Source: CAWFKW01 sp963816535 (GTDB taxonomy: Bacteria; Bacteroidota; Ignavibacteria; Tepidaquicellales; OLB5). From it: 64,000 bases of DNA. The position numbers and the translations under genes were made by a program. Location of the stretch: positions 1,302,001 through 1,366,000 of the forward strand of contig CAWFKW010000003.1 of NCBI GenBank assembly GCA_963816535.1, in the 5' to 3' direction. Shown here piece after piece: positions 7,566 through 16,319 of this stretch. Each line of letters begins with the position of its first letter. The stretch's first letter is position 1. Below the pieces are notes generated by a model. The model saw only the letters and a program-made list of their open reading frames with translations. It was not told where the DNA came from and did no database searches.

Positions 7566-8873
7566 ATGTCTGATAAATCAAATAATAAAGAACGATACTT
7601 AGAAAGTTTCAAAGCTTTTGAAGAGGGGCTGAACGGTCAGGCTGCGGGAATTTTTCATAAGATCAGAAAAGACGCGATCAAAAAGTTCGAAGAGCTTGAC
7701 TTCCCTACCATAAAAAATGAAGACTGGAAATATACCAACATTGCCGGGCTGTTCAAATATAACTTTATAAAGCCCGCAAATGTATCCGTTGGGCCTGAAG
7801 AAATTGAGAGAAACCTGATACCCGGCTTGCCGGAAAACATAATTGTACTTGTAAACGGAGTATATAACAATGAGTTTACAAAGCTGCTTCCTCAGGCAAA
7901 GGGAGTTACTGTGGATAGTTTTTCCTATACGCTCAGAGATAACCCCGGCCTCATATCGGAATATTTTTCAAAATATGCTAAAATTGAAAACGGGTTCTCG
8001 GCGCTTAACACTGCTTTTGCTGAAGACGGCGTTGTAATAAACGTTCCCGATAATAAAATTATCGAAGACCCGATACATATCCTGAATTTTACAGGAAACG
8101 GCGGCGAAAACTCGCTTGCCCAGCCGAGAAATCTCATCGTCCTGGGGAAAGGGTCGCAGGTAAAGCTGGTTGAGTCATATCACAGCATTGGCGAATCGGC
8201 TAATCTCACGAATGTTGTAACGGAAATTATCTCGTGCGAAAATTCTTACCTGGAATTATATAAGATACAGGACGAGAATTCAGCTTCGTATCATATAAAC
8301 ATGACGCAGGTCGAGCAGAAGAAAAACAGCAATTTTACGACCTACACGGTCTCACTTGGAGGAGCGCTTACAAGAAATGAGATGAACACAAAGCTTGACG
8401 ATGAAAATGCGCAGGCGAACCTCTACGGATTATATATAATAGACGGCGAGCAGCATGTTGACAACCATACGCTGATTGACCACGCAAAGCCGCGCTGTGA
8501 AAGCCGCGAGCTGTATAAAGGCGTTCTCGGCGGGAAATCCAGGGGCGTTTTTAACGGAAAAGTATTTGTAAGGAAGGATGCGCAGAAAACCAACGCGTAC
8601 CAGTCGAATAAAGCAATGCTGCTTACAAAAGACGCTATGATAGATACCAAGCCGCAGCTCGAAATTTATGCGGATGATGTGAAATGTTCGCACGGCGCGG
8701 CAATCGGCCAGCTTGACGATGAATCCGTGTTTTACCTCCGCTCTCGCGGAATCGGCGAGGAACAGGCAAAAGCGGTCCTCATAAGAGCGTTCGCAAACGA
8801 TGTGTTCGATGAAATAAAACTGGAGCCTCTGCATGAACATCTGAATGGCCTGGTATTTAAGAAATTAAAATAA
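7566..8873 (+). CDS. sufD: SufD, Fe-S scaffold complex subunit
   Basis: This 435-residue paralogue of SufB has the SufD C-terminal signature KCSHGAAIGQLDDESVFYLR, with the conserved cysteine and histidine, and the WKYTN motif near residue 55. It pairs with SufB in the SufBC2D scaffold and is needed for iron acquisition in the families studied. Its stop codon overlaps the sufS start (TAATG), indicating coupled translation. Confidence 0.94.
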   Translation: MSDKSNNKERYLESFKAFEEGLNGQAAGIFHKIRKDAIKKFEELDFPTIKNEDWKYTNIAGLFKYNFIKPANVSVGPEEIERNLIPGLPENIIVLVNGVYNNEFTKLLPQAKGVTVDSFSYTLRDNPGLISEYFSKYAKIENGFSALNTAFAEDGVVINVPDNKIIEDPIHILNFTGNGGENSLAQPRNLIVLGKGSQVKLVESYHSIGESANLTNVVTEIISCENSYLELYKIQDENSASYHINMTQVEQKKNSNFTTYTVSLGGALTRNEMNTKLDDENAQANLYGLYIIDGEQHVDNHTLIDHAKPRCESRELYKGVLGGKSRGVFNGKVFVRKDAQKTNAYQSNKAMLLTKDAMIDTKPQLEIYADDVKCSHGAAIGQLDDESVFYLRSRGIGEEQAKAVLIRAFANDVFDEIKLEPLHEHLNGLVFKKLK

Positions 8874-10114
8874 TGCAGTTCACAAAGACGTTAAATAGGT
8901 TAGATGTTGATCAGATCAGGAAAGATTTCCCGATATTAAAAAGAGAGATCAACGGGAAAAAGCTTGTTTATTTCGATAGTGCCGCCACCTCGCAAAAACC
9001 GCAAGTGGTTTTAGATACTATTGTTAATTATTACAAAAACTATAACGCTAACATTCACCGCGGAGTGTATACGCTTAGCGCAGAGGCGTCTGCCTTGTAT
9101 GAAGAAGCTAAAGAGAAAGTTAAAATATTTATTAACGCCGCCGAATCGCGTGAGATCGTTTTCACACGCAGCGCAACAGAAGCCATAAACTTAGTCGCAT
9201 ATTCATTTGGAAAGATAAACGTGGGCGAGGACGATGAAATTATTATCTCCGAAATGGAACATCATGCCAATATTGTCCCGTGGCAGCAGCTTTGCATTGA
9301 AAAGAAGGCTAATCTGAGAATAATTCCGATTACCGATAGTGGCGAGCTTATAATAGACGAATATCAAAAACTTCTGAGCGATAGAACCAAACTTGTTGCA
9401 ATAAGCCATATTTCAAATACGCTTGGGACAATAAACGATGTTAAAGAAATTATCAGGCTTGCGCATGAAAAAAATATTCCCGTTCTTGTCGACGGCGCGC
9501 AGGCTGTTGCGCACACAAAAGTCGATGTTAAAGACCTTGACTGCGAGTTTTATGTTTTTTCGGGACACAAAATGTTTGCCCCGATGGGTATAGGCGTACT
9601 ATATGGAAAGGCTGCATATCTTGAAGCTATGCCACCGTATCAGACCGGCGGCGATATGATAGAACGCGTGAGCTTTGAAAAAACTACTTTTAACGCAATA
9701 CCTATGAAATTCGAAGCGGGAACGCCGAACGTTGAAGGCGCTTTGGGACTTGCCGCGGCAATTGATTATATAAATTCGCTTGGACTGGATCGGATGCATG
9801 AGCACGAGGATGAAATGCTTGAGTATGCGACAGAACTGATACAAAAAATAGACGGCGTAAGGCTGATTGGAACTGCAAAAAACAAAATTGGGGTTATATC
9901 GTTTATTGTGGATGGAGTTAACGCCATGGATATAGGTATAATGCTGGATACAATGGGAATTGCCGTCAGGACGGGACAGCATTGCACAGAGCCTTTGATG
10001 GACAGGTTTAAAATTCCGGGAACTGTGCGCGCTTCATTTGCAGTTTATAACACGTTTGAAGAGATTGACATTTTCATAGACGGTTTGAAGAAAGCAATAA
10101 GTATTATAAAATGA
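8873..10114 (+). CDS. sufS: SufS, group II cysteine desulfurase
   Basis: A 413-residue PLP enzyme converting cysteine to alanine and releasing persulfide sulfur to SufE. The PLP lysine is K233 in FSGHKMFAP, the cofactor-binding aspartate lies in VLVDGAQAV, and the catalytic cysteine is C371 in RTGQHCTEP, in the short group II loop context typical of SufS/CsdA. It is fused head-to-tail with neighbours: a one-base overlap with sufD and a four-base overlap (ATGA) with sufE. Confidence 0.95.
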   Translation: MQFTKTLNRLDVDQIRKDFPILKREINGKKLVYFDSAATSQKPQVVLDTIVNYYKNYNANIHRGVYTLSAEASALYEEAKEKVKIFINAAESREIVFTRSATEAINLVAYSFGKINVGEDDEIIISEMEHHANIVPWQQLCIEKKANLRIIPITDSGELIIDEYQKLLSDRTKLVAISHISNTLGTINDVKEIIRLAHEKNIPVLVDGAQAVAHTKVDVKDLDCEFYVFSGHKMFAPMGIGVLYGKAAYLEAMPPYQTGGDMIERVSFEKTTFNAIPMKFEAGTPNVEGALGLAAAIDYINSLGLDRMHEHEDEMLEYATELIQKIDGVRLIGTAKNKIGVISFIVDGVNAMDIGIMLDTMGIAVRTGQHCTEPLMDRFKIPGTVRASFAVYNTFEEIDIFIDGLKKAISIIK

Positions 10115-10545
10115 CGATCGCCGAAATTGAAAATGAAATAGTGGATGAGTTCAGCTTCTTTCCGGACTGGACCGACAAATACGAATATATAATTGAGCTG
10201 GGTAAAAAATTAAGCGGGTATCCCGAAGATAAAAGAAGCGATAGTTATAAAGTAAAAGGTTGCCAGTCAAGCGTTTGGCTGGTAACTGATGAGGATAACG
10301 GCAATATCTTTTTTATTGCTGATAGCGATTCAACCATCGTTAAAGGCTTGATCGCATTGCTGATAAGGGTTCTTTCGGGCCAGTCTCCCGATGATATAAT
10401 AAACGCTAAGCTTGAGTTTATTGAGAAGATCGGTTTAAAGCAGCATTTGGCGCAGACTCGCGCCAATGGGCTCGCCGCAATGATAAAACAAATGAAAATG
10501 TACGCTCTGGGTTATAAACTGAAACACGAACAAATAAATGGATGA
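10111..10545 (+). CDS. sufE: SufE, sulfur acceptor protein
   Basis: A 144-residue SufE with the acceptor cysteine C51 in KVKGCQSSVW. It takes persulfide sulfur from SufS C371 and passes it to SufBCD. The whole protein is of ordinary length with the family's C-terminal QMKMYAL helix. The start overlaps sufS by four bases, and the stop overlaps the next gene by eight. Confidence 0.94.
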   Translation: MTIAEIENEIVDEFSFFPDWTDKYEYIIELGKKLSGYPEDKRSDSYKVKGCQSSVWLVTDEDNGNIFFIADSDSTIVKGLIALLIRVLSGQSPDDIINAKLEFIEKIGLKQHLAQTRANGLAAMIKQMKMYALGYKLKHEQING

Positions 10546-10903
10546 AAACACGGAAATAAAACAAAACAGCGCGCCTTTCACAGGTCAGAAAGTGGATAAG
10601 GCGGAAATTAACAACGCGGTTGTTGAAGCGCTCAAAAGCTGTTATGACCCCGAAATTCCTGTGAACATTTATGAGCTTGGGCTGATATACGGAATTTATA
10701 TTGATGATGAGGGGAACGTAAATATCGAAATGACTTTAACTTCTCCGGCATGCCCGGTCGCGGGTTCGCTGCCTCCGGAAGTTGAAAGCAAAGTACGCTC
10801 GCTGCCGGGAGTCGCAAGCTGCATCATAAAGCTTGTTTGGGATCCGCCATGGGATATGAGCATGATGAGCGAGGAAGCTAAACTTCAGTTGAATTTATAT
10901 TAA
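10538..10903 (+). CDS. sufT: SufT / MIP18-family Fe-S maturation protein
   Basis: The 121-residue product has the DUF59 (MIP18) core: CYDPEIPVNIYELGLIY (35-51), MTLTSPACPVAG with the conserved Cys72, and KLVWDPPWDMSMMSEEAK near the end. SufT-type proteins assist Fe-S cluster maturation and are commonly the tail of suf operons. The overlap with sufE supports co-translation. PaaD-like functions are excluded by context. Confidence 0.9.
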   Translation: MDENTEIKQNSAPFTGQKVDKAEINNAVVEALKSCYDPEIPVNIYELGLIYGIYIDDEGNVNIEMTLTSPACPVAGSLPPEVESKVRSLPGVASCIIKLVWDPPWDMSMMSEEAKLQLNLY

Positions 10904-10939
10904 AAACAAAAATATATAAACTAAAATCAATTTAACACT

Positions 10940-11473
10940 ATGTTTGAGATTAACACAAGAGGCCCGATTTACGATCCGGAAGCGGTTCAGCCAATGAGGG
11001 ATGAGCTTGTTGCCGCCGGATTCAAAGAAGCGCTGACGCCCGCCGACGTTGATAAATATTTATCGCCAACCGAAGGAACTGCGCTGGTTATGATAAATTC
11101 AGTATGCGGATGCGCGGCAGGAAGCGCCAGGCCCGGCGTCACAATGGCTCTTCAGAACGGCAAGATTCCCGATAACAGCCTTACTGTATTTGCCGGGCAG
11201 GATAGAGACGCTGTCGACCATTTCAGGAACGCATATATTCCCGGCGTGCCGCCGTCATCGCCGTTCATCGCGCTTTACAAAAACGGCGAGATAGTATTTT
11301 TAATGCAGCGCATGAATATTGAAGGCAAAACAGCCGACATGGTTGCGGATGAGCTTACTGAAGCGTTCAATCAGTACTGCACAAAAGAGGGCCCGTCTGT
11401 GCCGCCGGAGATTTACGAACAGATCCTGCACGCTAAAGCATGCGGCTCTAAAATTCCGCGTTTCGAACAATAA
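10940..11473 (+). CDS. Bacilliredoxin (BrxA/BrxB, YphP/YqiW family)
   Basis: The 177-residue protein carries the Cys-Gly-Cys active site (56-58) in MINSVCGCAAGSARPG, the hallmark of the bacilliredoxin family, and the PPSSPFIALYKNGEIVF segment of the thioredoxin-like fold. In Firmicutes these proteins remove bacillithiol from mixed disulfides; whether this organism makes bacillithiol cannot be told from the window. Being in the suf operon suggests a role in protecting or repairing thiols of the Fe-S machinery. Confidence 0.88.
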   Translation: MFEINTRGPIYDPEAVQPMRDELVAAGFKEALTPADVDKYLSPTEGTALVMINSVCGCAAGSARPGVTMALQNGKIPDNSLTVFAGQDRDAVDHFRNAYIPGVPPSSPFIALYKNGEIVFLMQRMNIEGKTADMVADELTEAFNQYCTKEGPSVPPEIYEQILHAKACGSKIPRFEQ

Positions 11474-11485
11474 AGGAATACTAAT

Positions 11486-11953
11486 ATGAAATTCAGCTCA
11501 CAGGAAGAATACGGTTTAAGATGCCTGCTTAGAATAGCAAAGGATTCTAACGGCAAGGGACTCACAATACCCGAAATTAGCCAAACCGAAGGTATGACGG
11601 CGGCCAATGTTGCAAAAATACTGCGCGCGCTGCGACTTGGCGGTTTCCTTGATAGCTCAAGGGGACAAATAGGCGGTTACACGCTAAGCCGCCCGGCAAA
11701 CGAAATTCTGCTTATAGACGTAATAAACGTTCTTGGCGGCAGACTGTACGACGGCGAGTTCTGCCAGAGCCATAAAGGGGTTGTGGATATCTGCACAAAC
11801 TCAATTGATTGCTCGATTCGTTCCCTATGGCAAACAATACAGAGCGCTGTTGACGGAGCGCTGAACGGAATAACGCTGAAAGACCTCATAACCACCGAAG
11901 ACTCTGTGGTATCAAAAATTTCAAATTACAATAATGAAACCATAACAGTATAG
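11486..11953 (+). CDS. Rrf2-family regulator, probable suf operon controller
   Basis: A 155-residue Rrf2 protein starting MKFSSQEEYGLRCLLRIA, with an N-terminal winged helix-turn-helix (recognition region about 38-60) and a cysteine triad C93, C103 and C109, spacing compatible with [2Fe-2S] or [4Fe-4S] binding as in IscR/SufR-like sensors. As the last gene of the suf operon, with an AAAGGA ribosome site, it probably senses Fe-S status and regulates the operon, though no operator was identified. Confidence 0.88.
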   Translation: MKFSSQEEYGLRCLLRIAKDSNGKGLTIPEISQTEGMTAANVAKILRALRLGGFLDSSRGQIGGYTLSRPANEILLIDVINVLGGRLYDGEFCQSHKGVVDICTNSIDCSIRSLWQTIQSAVDGALNGITLKDLITTEDSVVSKISNYNNETITV

Positions 11954-12006
11954 TAAACCGTTAGTCCGCATTCATCGTGCTGACTGATACAGATTTTAAT
12001 AATATA

Positions 12007-12036
12007 AAAGCCCAGCTCAATTGAGCGGGGCTTTTT
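12007..12036 (+). terminator. Intrinsic terminator of the suf operon
   Basis: AAAGCCC-A-GCTCAATTGAGC-G-GGGCTTTTT forms a long stem, interrupted by one A-G mismatch, with a T run on the plus strand and an A run on the other side, so it may also work in reverse for the converging peptidase gene. Confidence 0.85.
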
Positions 12037-12082
12037 GATTTTACGTTTTAACTCTTATTTATATTTTTATTTCACCAACGCT

Positions 12083-12120
12083 CCCGCCAAAGCGGGATTT
12101 CGTCATGCCTATGGCATGAC
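12083..12120. repeat. Double palindrome in a convergent spacer
   Basis: CCCGC-caaa-GCGGG (12083-12096) is followed by the near-perfect palindrome GTCATGCC-TAT-GGCATGAC (12102-12120). It lies between the suf terminator and the end of the peptidase gene, where it may stop or stabilise the leftward transcript. The sequence type resembles dispersed intergenic palindromes. Confidence 0.5.
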
Positions 12121-12130
12121 TCAACATCTT

Positions 12131-14143
12131 TTACTTAACCAACGCCATTTTCTTCGTATCAATATAATTCTTGCCTGAGTTATCTTCTTTTGCGTTTATC
12201 TCGTAGAAGTAAATGCCTGACGGCAGGTTGTTAGAGTTTATCTGCAATATATGGTTTCCCGCAACGCGTTCTTCGTTTACGGGGGTCAAAACCAATTGCC
12301 CTATCGCGTTATATATCTTCACTGTCACAAATGACTTTTGCGGCAGGTCGAAGCTTATCTTTGTCGACGGATTGAACGGATTCGGATAGTTCTGGTACAA
12401 CGCGAAATTCTTCGGAACCTGGTTCTCGCCCGGAAGCCCGGTAGTAGTTGAACCCTGTTTTAAAACTATATCATTGTTCGGGTCAAATGTAAACGTTAGC
12501 GGCTGGCGGTTATGGGTAAATACCCATGTCTGCCCGGTGAAATCGTTCATAACTCTGAATATAGAATCCGCCCCGGTGGCAAACGTTATTTTCAGAGTAA
12601 GCGGCATCCTGTGATACGGCGTGGTAGTTTGTATCTGCCTCGCTATAAATGTTGTCGTCCATGCGCTGCCGCCTGTGTTTGTGAACCAGTATGAGTTCTG
12701 GTAAATGGGATGATCGGGATACTTCACCCACTGGTTTATGTACCACGTGAGGTCCTGTCCTGTAACCTGGCTGATCTTAGCTGAAAAATCATCTGTTGTG
12801 GTATTTTTAAACTTAAAGTTTGTTGTATCCGTAGCGTAGCCTTTTAGCATGTTGAAGAATACGCTCGTATCGTTAAGAACATATCTTAACATATGCAGTA
12901 CGCATGCGCCCTTATCGTAAGTGATAGCCGTATTAAACATTGTGCCTACCGGCGGCGTGTTAATTATCCAATCCGGATTATATATCGGCCATCCGGGATT
13001 TTGGCTCAAATATTCATTTGCGTCAGAAACAATAGCGCTCTTGTAACTTGCGTAACCGCTTGTATGTTCGTCCCACAAAGCTTCCAGGTAAGTTGCGAAA
13101 CCTTCATTCAGCCAAACGTCTGCCCAAGTTCCCGGGGATATCATGTCCCCAAACCACTGGTGCCCGAATTCATGGGAAACCAAATTAGCGCTCCAGCAGT
13201 TCTGGCACAGGTTTGTCAGAGTTTGGTTTTCCATTCCTCCCCAAATGAACTGGTTGTTCAAAGTGCAAAACCCATTCTTCTCAAAAGGATGCTCGCCGAA
13301 TCTGAACGAATAGAAATTAGTCATGTCTACTATGATGTTCTTTATAGGAGAAGGATTCTCGCCCGCGTTATAGTAAAACCGGATCGGGATACTGTCTAAA
13401 GGATTGGAAAGTTTATGCCAGTATACAATATCAAGATTGTAATTTACTTTCGCCGACATAACCATCAGATAGGTTGAGATCGGGTCGCGGCTTATCCAGT
13501 GATAATAAATCGTATCGCCTGTCACCGTCGAGTCGTTCAGCCTTCCGTTCGAGCCAAGCTTTACGTTAGACGGGACTTTTGCGGTCAGGTCAAGCGTAGC
13601 TTTATCCGAAGGTTTATCCCAGCAGGGGAACCACTGGCGGGCGCCTTCAGGTTCGCAGTCTGTAAATACCATACCGTTGCTCACATAAAAAGAACCGTCT
13701 GCAATATTTGCATGAGAGTAATTTATGCTAACCTGCACTATCTCGCCGAAATTATATGTCCTGTTCAGAGTGATAGTCAATATATTATTGGAATGAGTAA
13801 ATGAAATGCCGGCTAAACCAACCGAGTTAATTGTAAGAGAAGTATTTACCGCATTTAAAGTAATAGCGCTTAGAATAGTATCCGATTTAAAAGTGATAAT
13901 TTCGCTCCCATTATAGCTCTTCGGATACGGCGAAATAAAACAGCTTCTTATATCCAGGTTCAGCTTATAGTCAAGTACGTCATAGCTGTGCTGCGGAGTG
14001 TTAGGCGAGTCAAAATCCATGAATGAGTAATTAGGATTATGCATTTTCTTCTCCGAGCAATACTCATGTCCGCTTTTATCCTGTGAAAATGCCAGAGATG
14101 ACATAAAGAGGGCAAAAATCAACAGTAATGATATTTTTTTCAT
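12131..14143 (-). CDS. Secreted M1-family metallopeptidase with T9SS sorting domain
   Basis: The 670-residue product has a signal peptide (1-20), the M1 aminopeptidase domain with the substrate motif GGMEN (302-306), zinc motif HEFGH (324-328) and third ligand E347 in LNEGFATY, then a C-terminal domain. Residues about 580-670 (YQNYPNPFNPSTKISFDLP ... GIYFYEI ... KKMALVK) are a type A sorting domain for the type IX secretion system, so the enzyme is exported and probably attached to the cell surface. It likely trims extracellular peptides. No partner genes are adjacent. Confidence 0.95.
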   Translation of the reverse strand: MKKISLLLIFALFMSSLAFSQDKSGHEYCSEKKMHNPNYSFMDFDSPNTPQHSYDVLDYKLNLDIRSCFISPYPKSYNGSEIITFKSDTILSAITLNAVNTSLTINSVGLAGISFTHSNNILTITLNRTYNFGEIVQVSINYSHANIADGSFYVSNGMVFTDCEPEGARQWFPCWDKPSDKATLDLTAKVPSNVKLGSNGRLNDSTVTGDTIYYHWISRDPISTYLMVMSAKVNYNLDIVYWHKLSNPLDSIPIRFYYNAGENPSPIKNIIVDMTNFYSFRFGEHPFEKNGFCTLNNQFIWGGMENQTLTNLCQNCWSANLVSHEFGHQWFGDMISPGTWADVWLNEGFATYLEALWDEHTSGYASYKSAIVSDANEYLSQNPGWPIYNPDWIINTPPVGTMFNTAITYDKGACVLHMLRYVLNDTSVFFNMLKGYATDTTNFKFKNTTTDDFSAKISQVTGQDLTWYINQWVKYPDHPIYQNSYWFTNTGGSAWTTTFIARQIQTTTPYHRMPLTLKITFATGADSIFRVMNDFTGQTWVFTHNRQPLTFTFDPNNDIVLKQGSTTTGLPGENQVPKNFALYQNYPNPFNPSTKISFDLPQKSFVTVKIYNAIGQLVLTPVNEERVAGNHILQINSNNLPSGIYFYEINAKEDNSGKNYIDTKKMALVK

Positions 14144-14344
14144 ACCTTTTAACTAATAAATTATAAAAAGTTCCCCAATTTAGTATCAAAAATAAGGGAT
14201 TTACCCTTTCAATCCTATGACAATTATCATGTTTTGAACTGACGTAAGTCTTTTTTTATATGGCGCCAAATGTATTATTTTTGAATGAAAATCTGAAATT
14301 TCTTAAGGTATATTGCAGTTAAAAGTTCAGAAATTTGGCAGTTT

Positions 14345-14725
14345 ATGAAGAAATTTGACCCCATAGCGAGTAATCCTGAAAAGGTTAAGCTTCTGGAAGT
14401 CTTCGAGAATTCGTTCCCCGGCAGAAAATATCTTATTGTCCACAAAGCTAACGAGTTTACATCATTGTGTCCGAAAACAGGGCAGCCTGATTTTGGAACA
14501 ATCACTATTTCATATATAGCCGGCAGGAAGTGTATCGAGCTGAGATCTCTGAAGTATTATCTCCAGTCTTTCAGGAACGAAGGGATCTTCTACGAAAATG
14601 TCATAAACAGGATACTTGAAGACCTGGTGAAGGCTATCAGTCCGAAGTGGATGGAAGTAAAAGGCGAGTTTTCCGTCAGGGGCGGTCTGAATTCAACCGT
14701 AATTGCCGAACATGGTAAACGATAA
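14345..14725 (+). CDS. queF: QueF, NADPH-dependent preQ0 reductase
   Basis: The 126-residue size is that of single-domain type I QueF. The catalytic cysteine C42 is in TSLCPKTGQPDFG, with D49 close by, and the nucleotide-binding signature ELRSLKYYLQSFR follows (65-77). The enzyme reduces preQ0 to preQ1 for queuosine in tRNA. It ends only 15 bp before the hydrogenase operon on the same strand, so they may share a transcript, though a functional link is not evident. Confidence 0.93.
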   Translation: MKKFDPIASNPEKVKLLEVFENSFPGRKYLIVHKANEFTSLCPKTGQPDFGTITISYIAGRKCIELRSLKYYLQSFRNEGIFYENVINRILEDLVKAISPKWMEVKGEFSVRGGLNSTVIAEHGKR

Positions 14726-14740
14726 ATTCTTAATGCTTTT

Positions 14741-15850
14741 ATGAAAGTTATTCAAAGAGCAGATATTGACGGTCTTTTTGAGCTTTTGAAAAAAAGCGGT
14801 TATAATATTGTTGCCCCGACAGTAAGAGACAGCGCTATAGTTTATGATGAGATAGAGACGGCCTCTGATCTGCCGGTCGGCGTAACCGATGAGCAGGAAG
14901 CCGGGTATTACAGGCTGAAGAAAAGAAACGATAAGGCGCTGTTCGGATATTCGGTCGGGCCGCATTCATGGAAAAAATTTCTCTTCCCATCAAAGCTCAA
15001 ACTTTGGGAAGCAGATAAGCAGGGCAAATCATTTTCTATATCTGAAAACAAAGTTCCCCCTCCTAAATATGCATTCGTTGGCGTTCGTTCGTGCGAGCTT
15101 AAGGCGATAATGACGCAGGATAAAGTTTTTAACAACGGCTCTTTTTCAGACTCTTATTATAATGAAGCGAGAAAAAATATTTTTATAGTCGCCGTTAACT
15201 GCACTGAAGCGGGCGCAACATGTTTCTGCGTATCGATGAACACCGGCCCCAAAGCTTCAACCGGTTTTGATATTTCGATCACAGAAATTGTTAATGATGC
15301 GGAACATTATTTTACCGTAACCGAAGGCTCGCCCAAAGGCAAAGAAATTATTGATTCGCTCAATACAACAGAGGCAAAAGAAGAACATATAAAAAAGACC
15401 AACGACGGGATTAAACATGCCGCCGATAATATGGGGCGCCATCTCGAAACCAAAGGAATAAAAGAGCTGCTGCTCGGAAACCTCGAACACCCGCAGTGGA
15501 ACGATGTCGCATCAAGATGCCTCACGTGCGCGAACTGCACTCTTGTTTGCCCTACATGCTTCTGTTCTAACGTCGAAGACGTATCAGATCTAAAAGGCGA
15601 GCATACCGAAAGATGGAGAAGATGGGATTCATGTTTTACAATGGAGTTTTCAAAAGTTGCGGGAGGTAATTTCCGCAGCTCCCCCAAAGCCAGGTACAGG
15701 CAATGGATGACGCATAAGCTGGCAAGCTGGATCGACCAATTCGGAACTTCGGGCTGCGTTGGCTGCGGCAGATGCATCACCTGGTGCCCCGTTGGCATTG
15801 ATATTACCCGTGAAGCTGAAGTAATCAGAAAGAATCAAAAACCAAACTAA
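14741..15850 (+). CDS. hydB: Group 3b hydrogenase beta subunit (iron-sulfur protein)
   Basis: A 369-residue protein related to sulfhydrogenase beta and AsrA. It has two ferredoxin-type clusters: C260, C263, C266, C270 (CLTCANCTLVCP) and C339, C342, C345, C349 (CVGCGRCITWCP), plus family regions VGVRSCELKA and NCTEAGATCFC. It relays electrons between the hydrogenase module (delta/alpha) and the flavin subunit gamma. In the cytoplasmic group 3b enzyme the complex couples H2 to NAD(P)H, and it can also reduce polysulfide. Confidence 0.9.
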   Translation: MKVIQRADIDGLFELLKKSGYNIVAPTVRDSAIVYDEIETASDLPVGVTDEQEAGYYRLKKRNDKALFGYSVGPHSWKKFLFPSKLKLWEADKQGKSFSISENKVPPPKYAFVGVRSCELKAIMTQDKVFNNGSFSDSYYNEARKNIFIVAVNCTEAGATCFCVSMNTGPKASTGFDISITEIVNDAEHYFTVTEGSPKGKEIIDSLNTTEAKEEHIKKTNDGIKHAADNMGRHLETKGIKELLLGNLEHPQWNDVASRCLTCANCTLVCPTCFCSNVEDVSDLKGEHTERWRRWDSCFTMEFSKVAGGNFRSSPKARYRQWMTHKLASWIDQFGTSGCVGCGRCITWCPVGIDITREAEVIRKNQKPN

Positions 15851-15858
15851 ATAATACC

Positions 15859-16317
15859 ATGGAAGACCTATCAAGAATCTTGCGCAGCCATCCCTTCCTT
15901 CAGGACCTGGATGAGGATTACCTCAACCAGATCGTCGGTTGCGCTTCAAACGTCGTTTTTCATGAGGACCAGTCTATTTTCAAAGAGGGCGACGAGGCCG
16001 AAAAGTTCTACCTGATAAGAAACGGCAAAGTAGCGCTGGAATTCAACGGAAGAGATAAAGGAAGGATCAGGATACTCACAATCGGGCCCGGGCAAATACT
16101 CGGATGGTCGTGGATTGTTTCGCCCTACAGGTGGCATTTTGATGCGCACGCCATCGAAGAGGTGAGGGCTATCGCTCTGGACGGGGAGTGCCTCAGGAAT
16201 AAGTGCGAGCAGGACCCGAACCTGGGTTACGAAATGCTCAAACGTTTTGCGCATATACTTGAAATGCGGCTTAACGCTACAAGAATGCAATTGCTGGATG
16301 TATACAAAAGAGTTTAA
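15859..16317 (+). CDS. Cyclic-nucleotide-binding domain protein without DNA-binding domain
   Basis: At 152 residues this is a lone Crp/Fnr-type sensory domain: a beta-roll with FKEGDEAEKFYLIRNGKVAL and GPGQILGWSWIV, ending after the long helix. The helix-turn-helix part is absent, so it should not bind DNA. Proteins of this kind recur inside group 3b hydrogenase operons. It lies between beta and gamma with gaps of eight and two bases, suggesting an accessory or regulatory subunit. The ligand is unknown. Confidence 0.85.
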   Translation: MEDLSRILRSHPFLQDLDEDYLNQIVGCASNVVFHEDQSIFKEGDEAEKFYLIRNGKVALEFNGRDKGRIRILTIGPGQILGWSWIVSPYRWHFDAHAIEEVRAIALDGECLRNKCEQDPNLGYEMLKRFAHILEMRLNATRMQLLDVYKRV

Positions 16318-16319
16318 CA

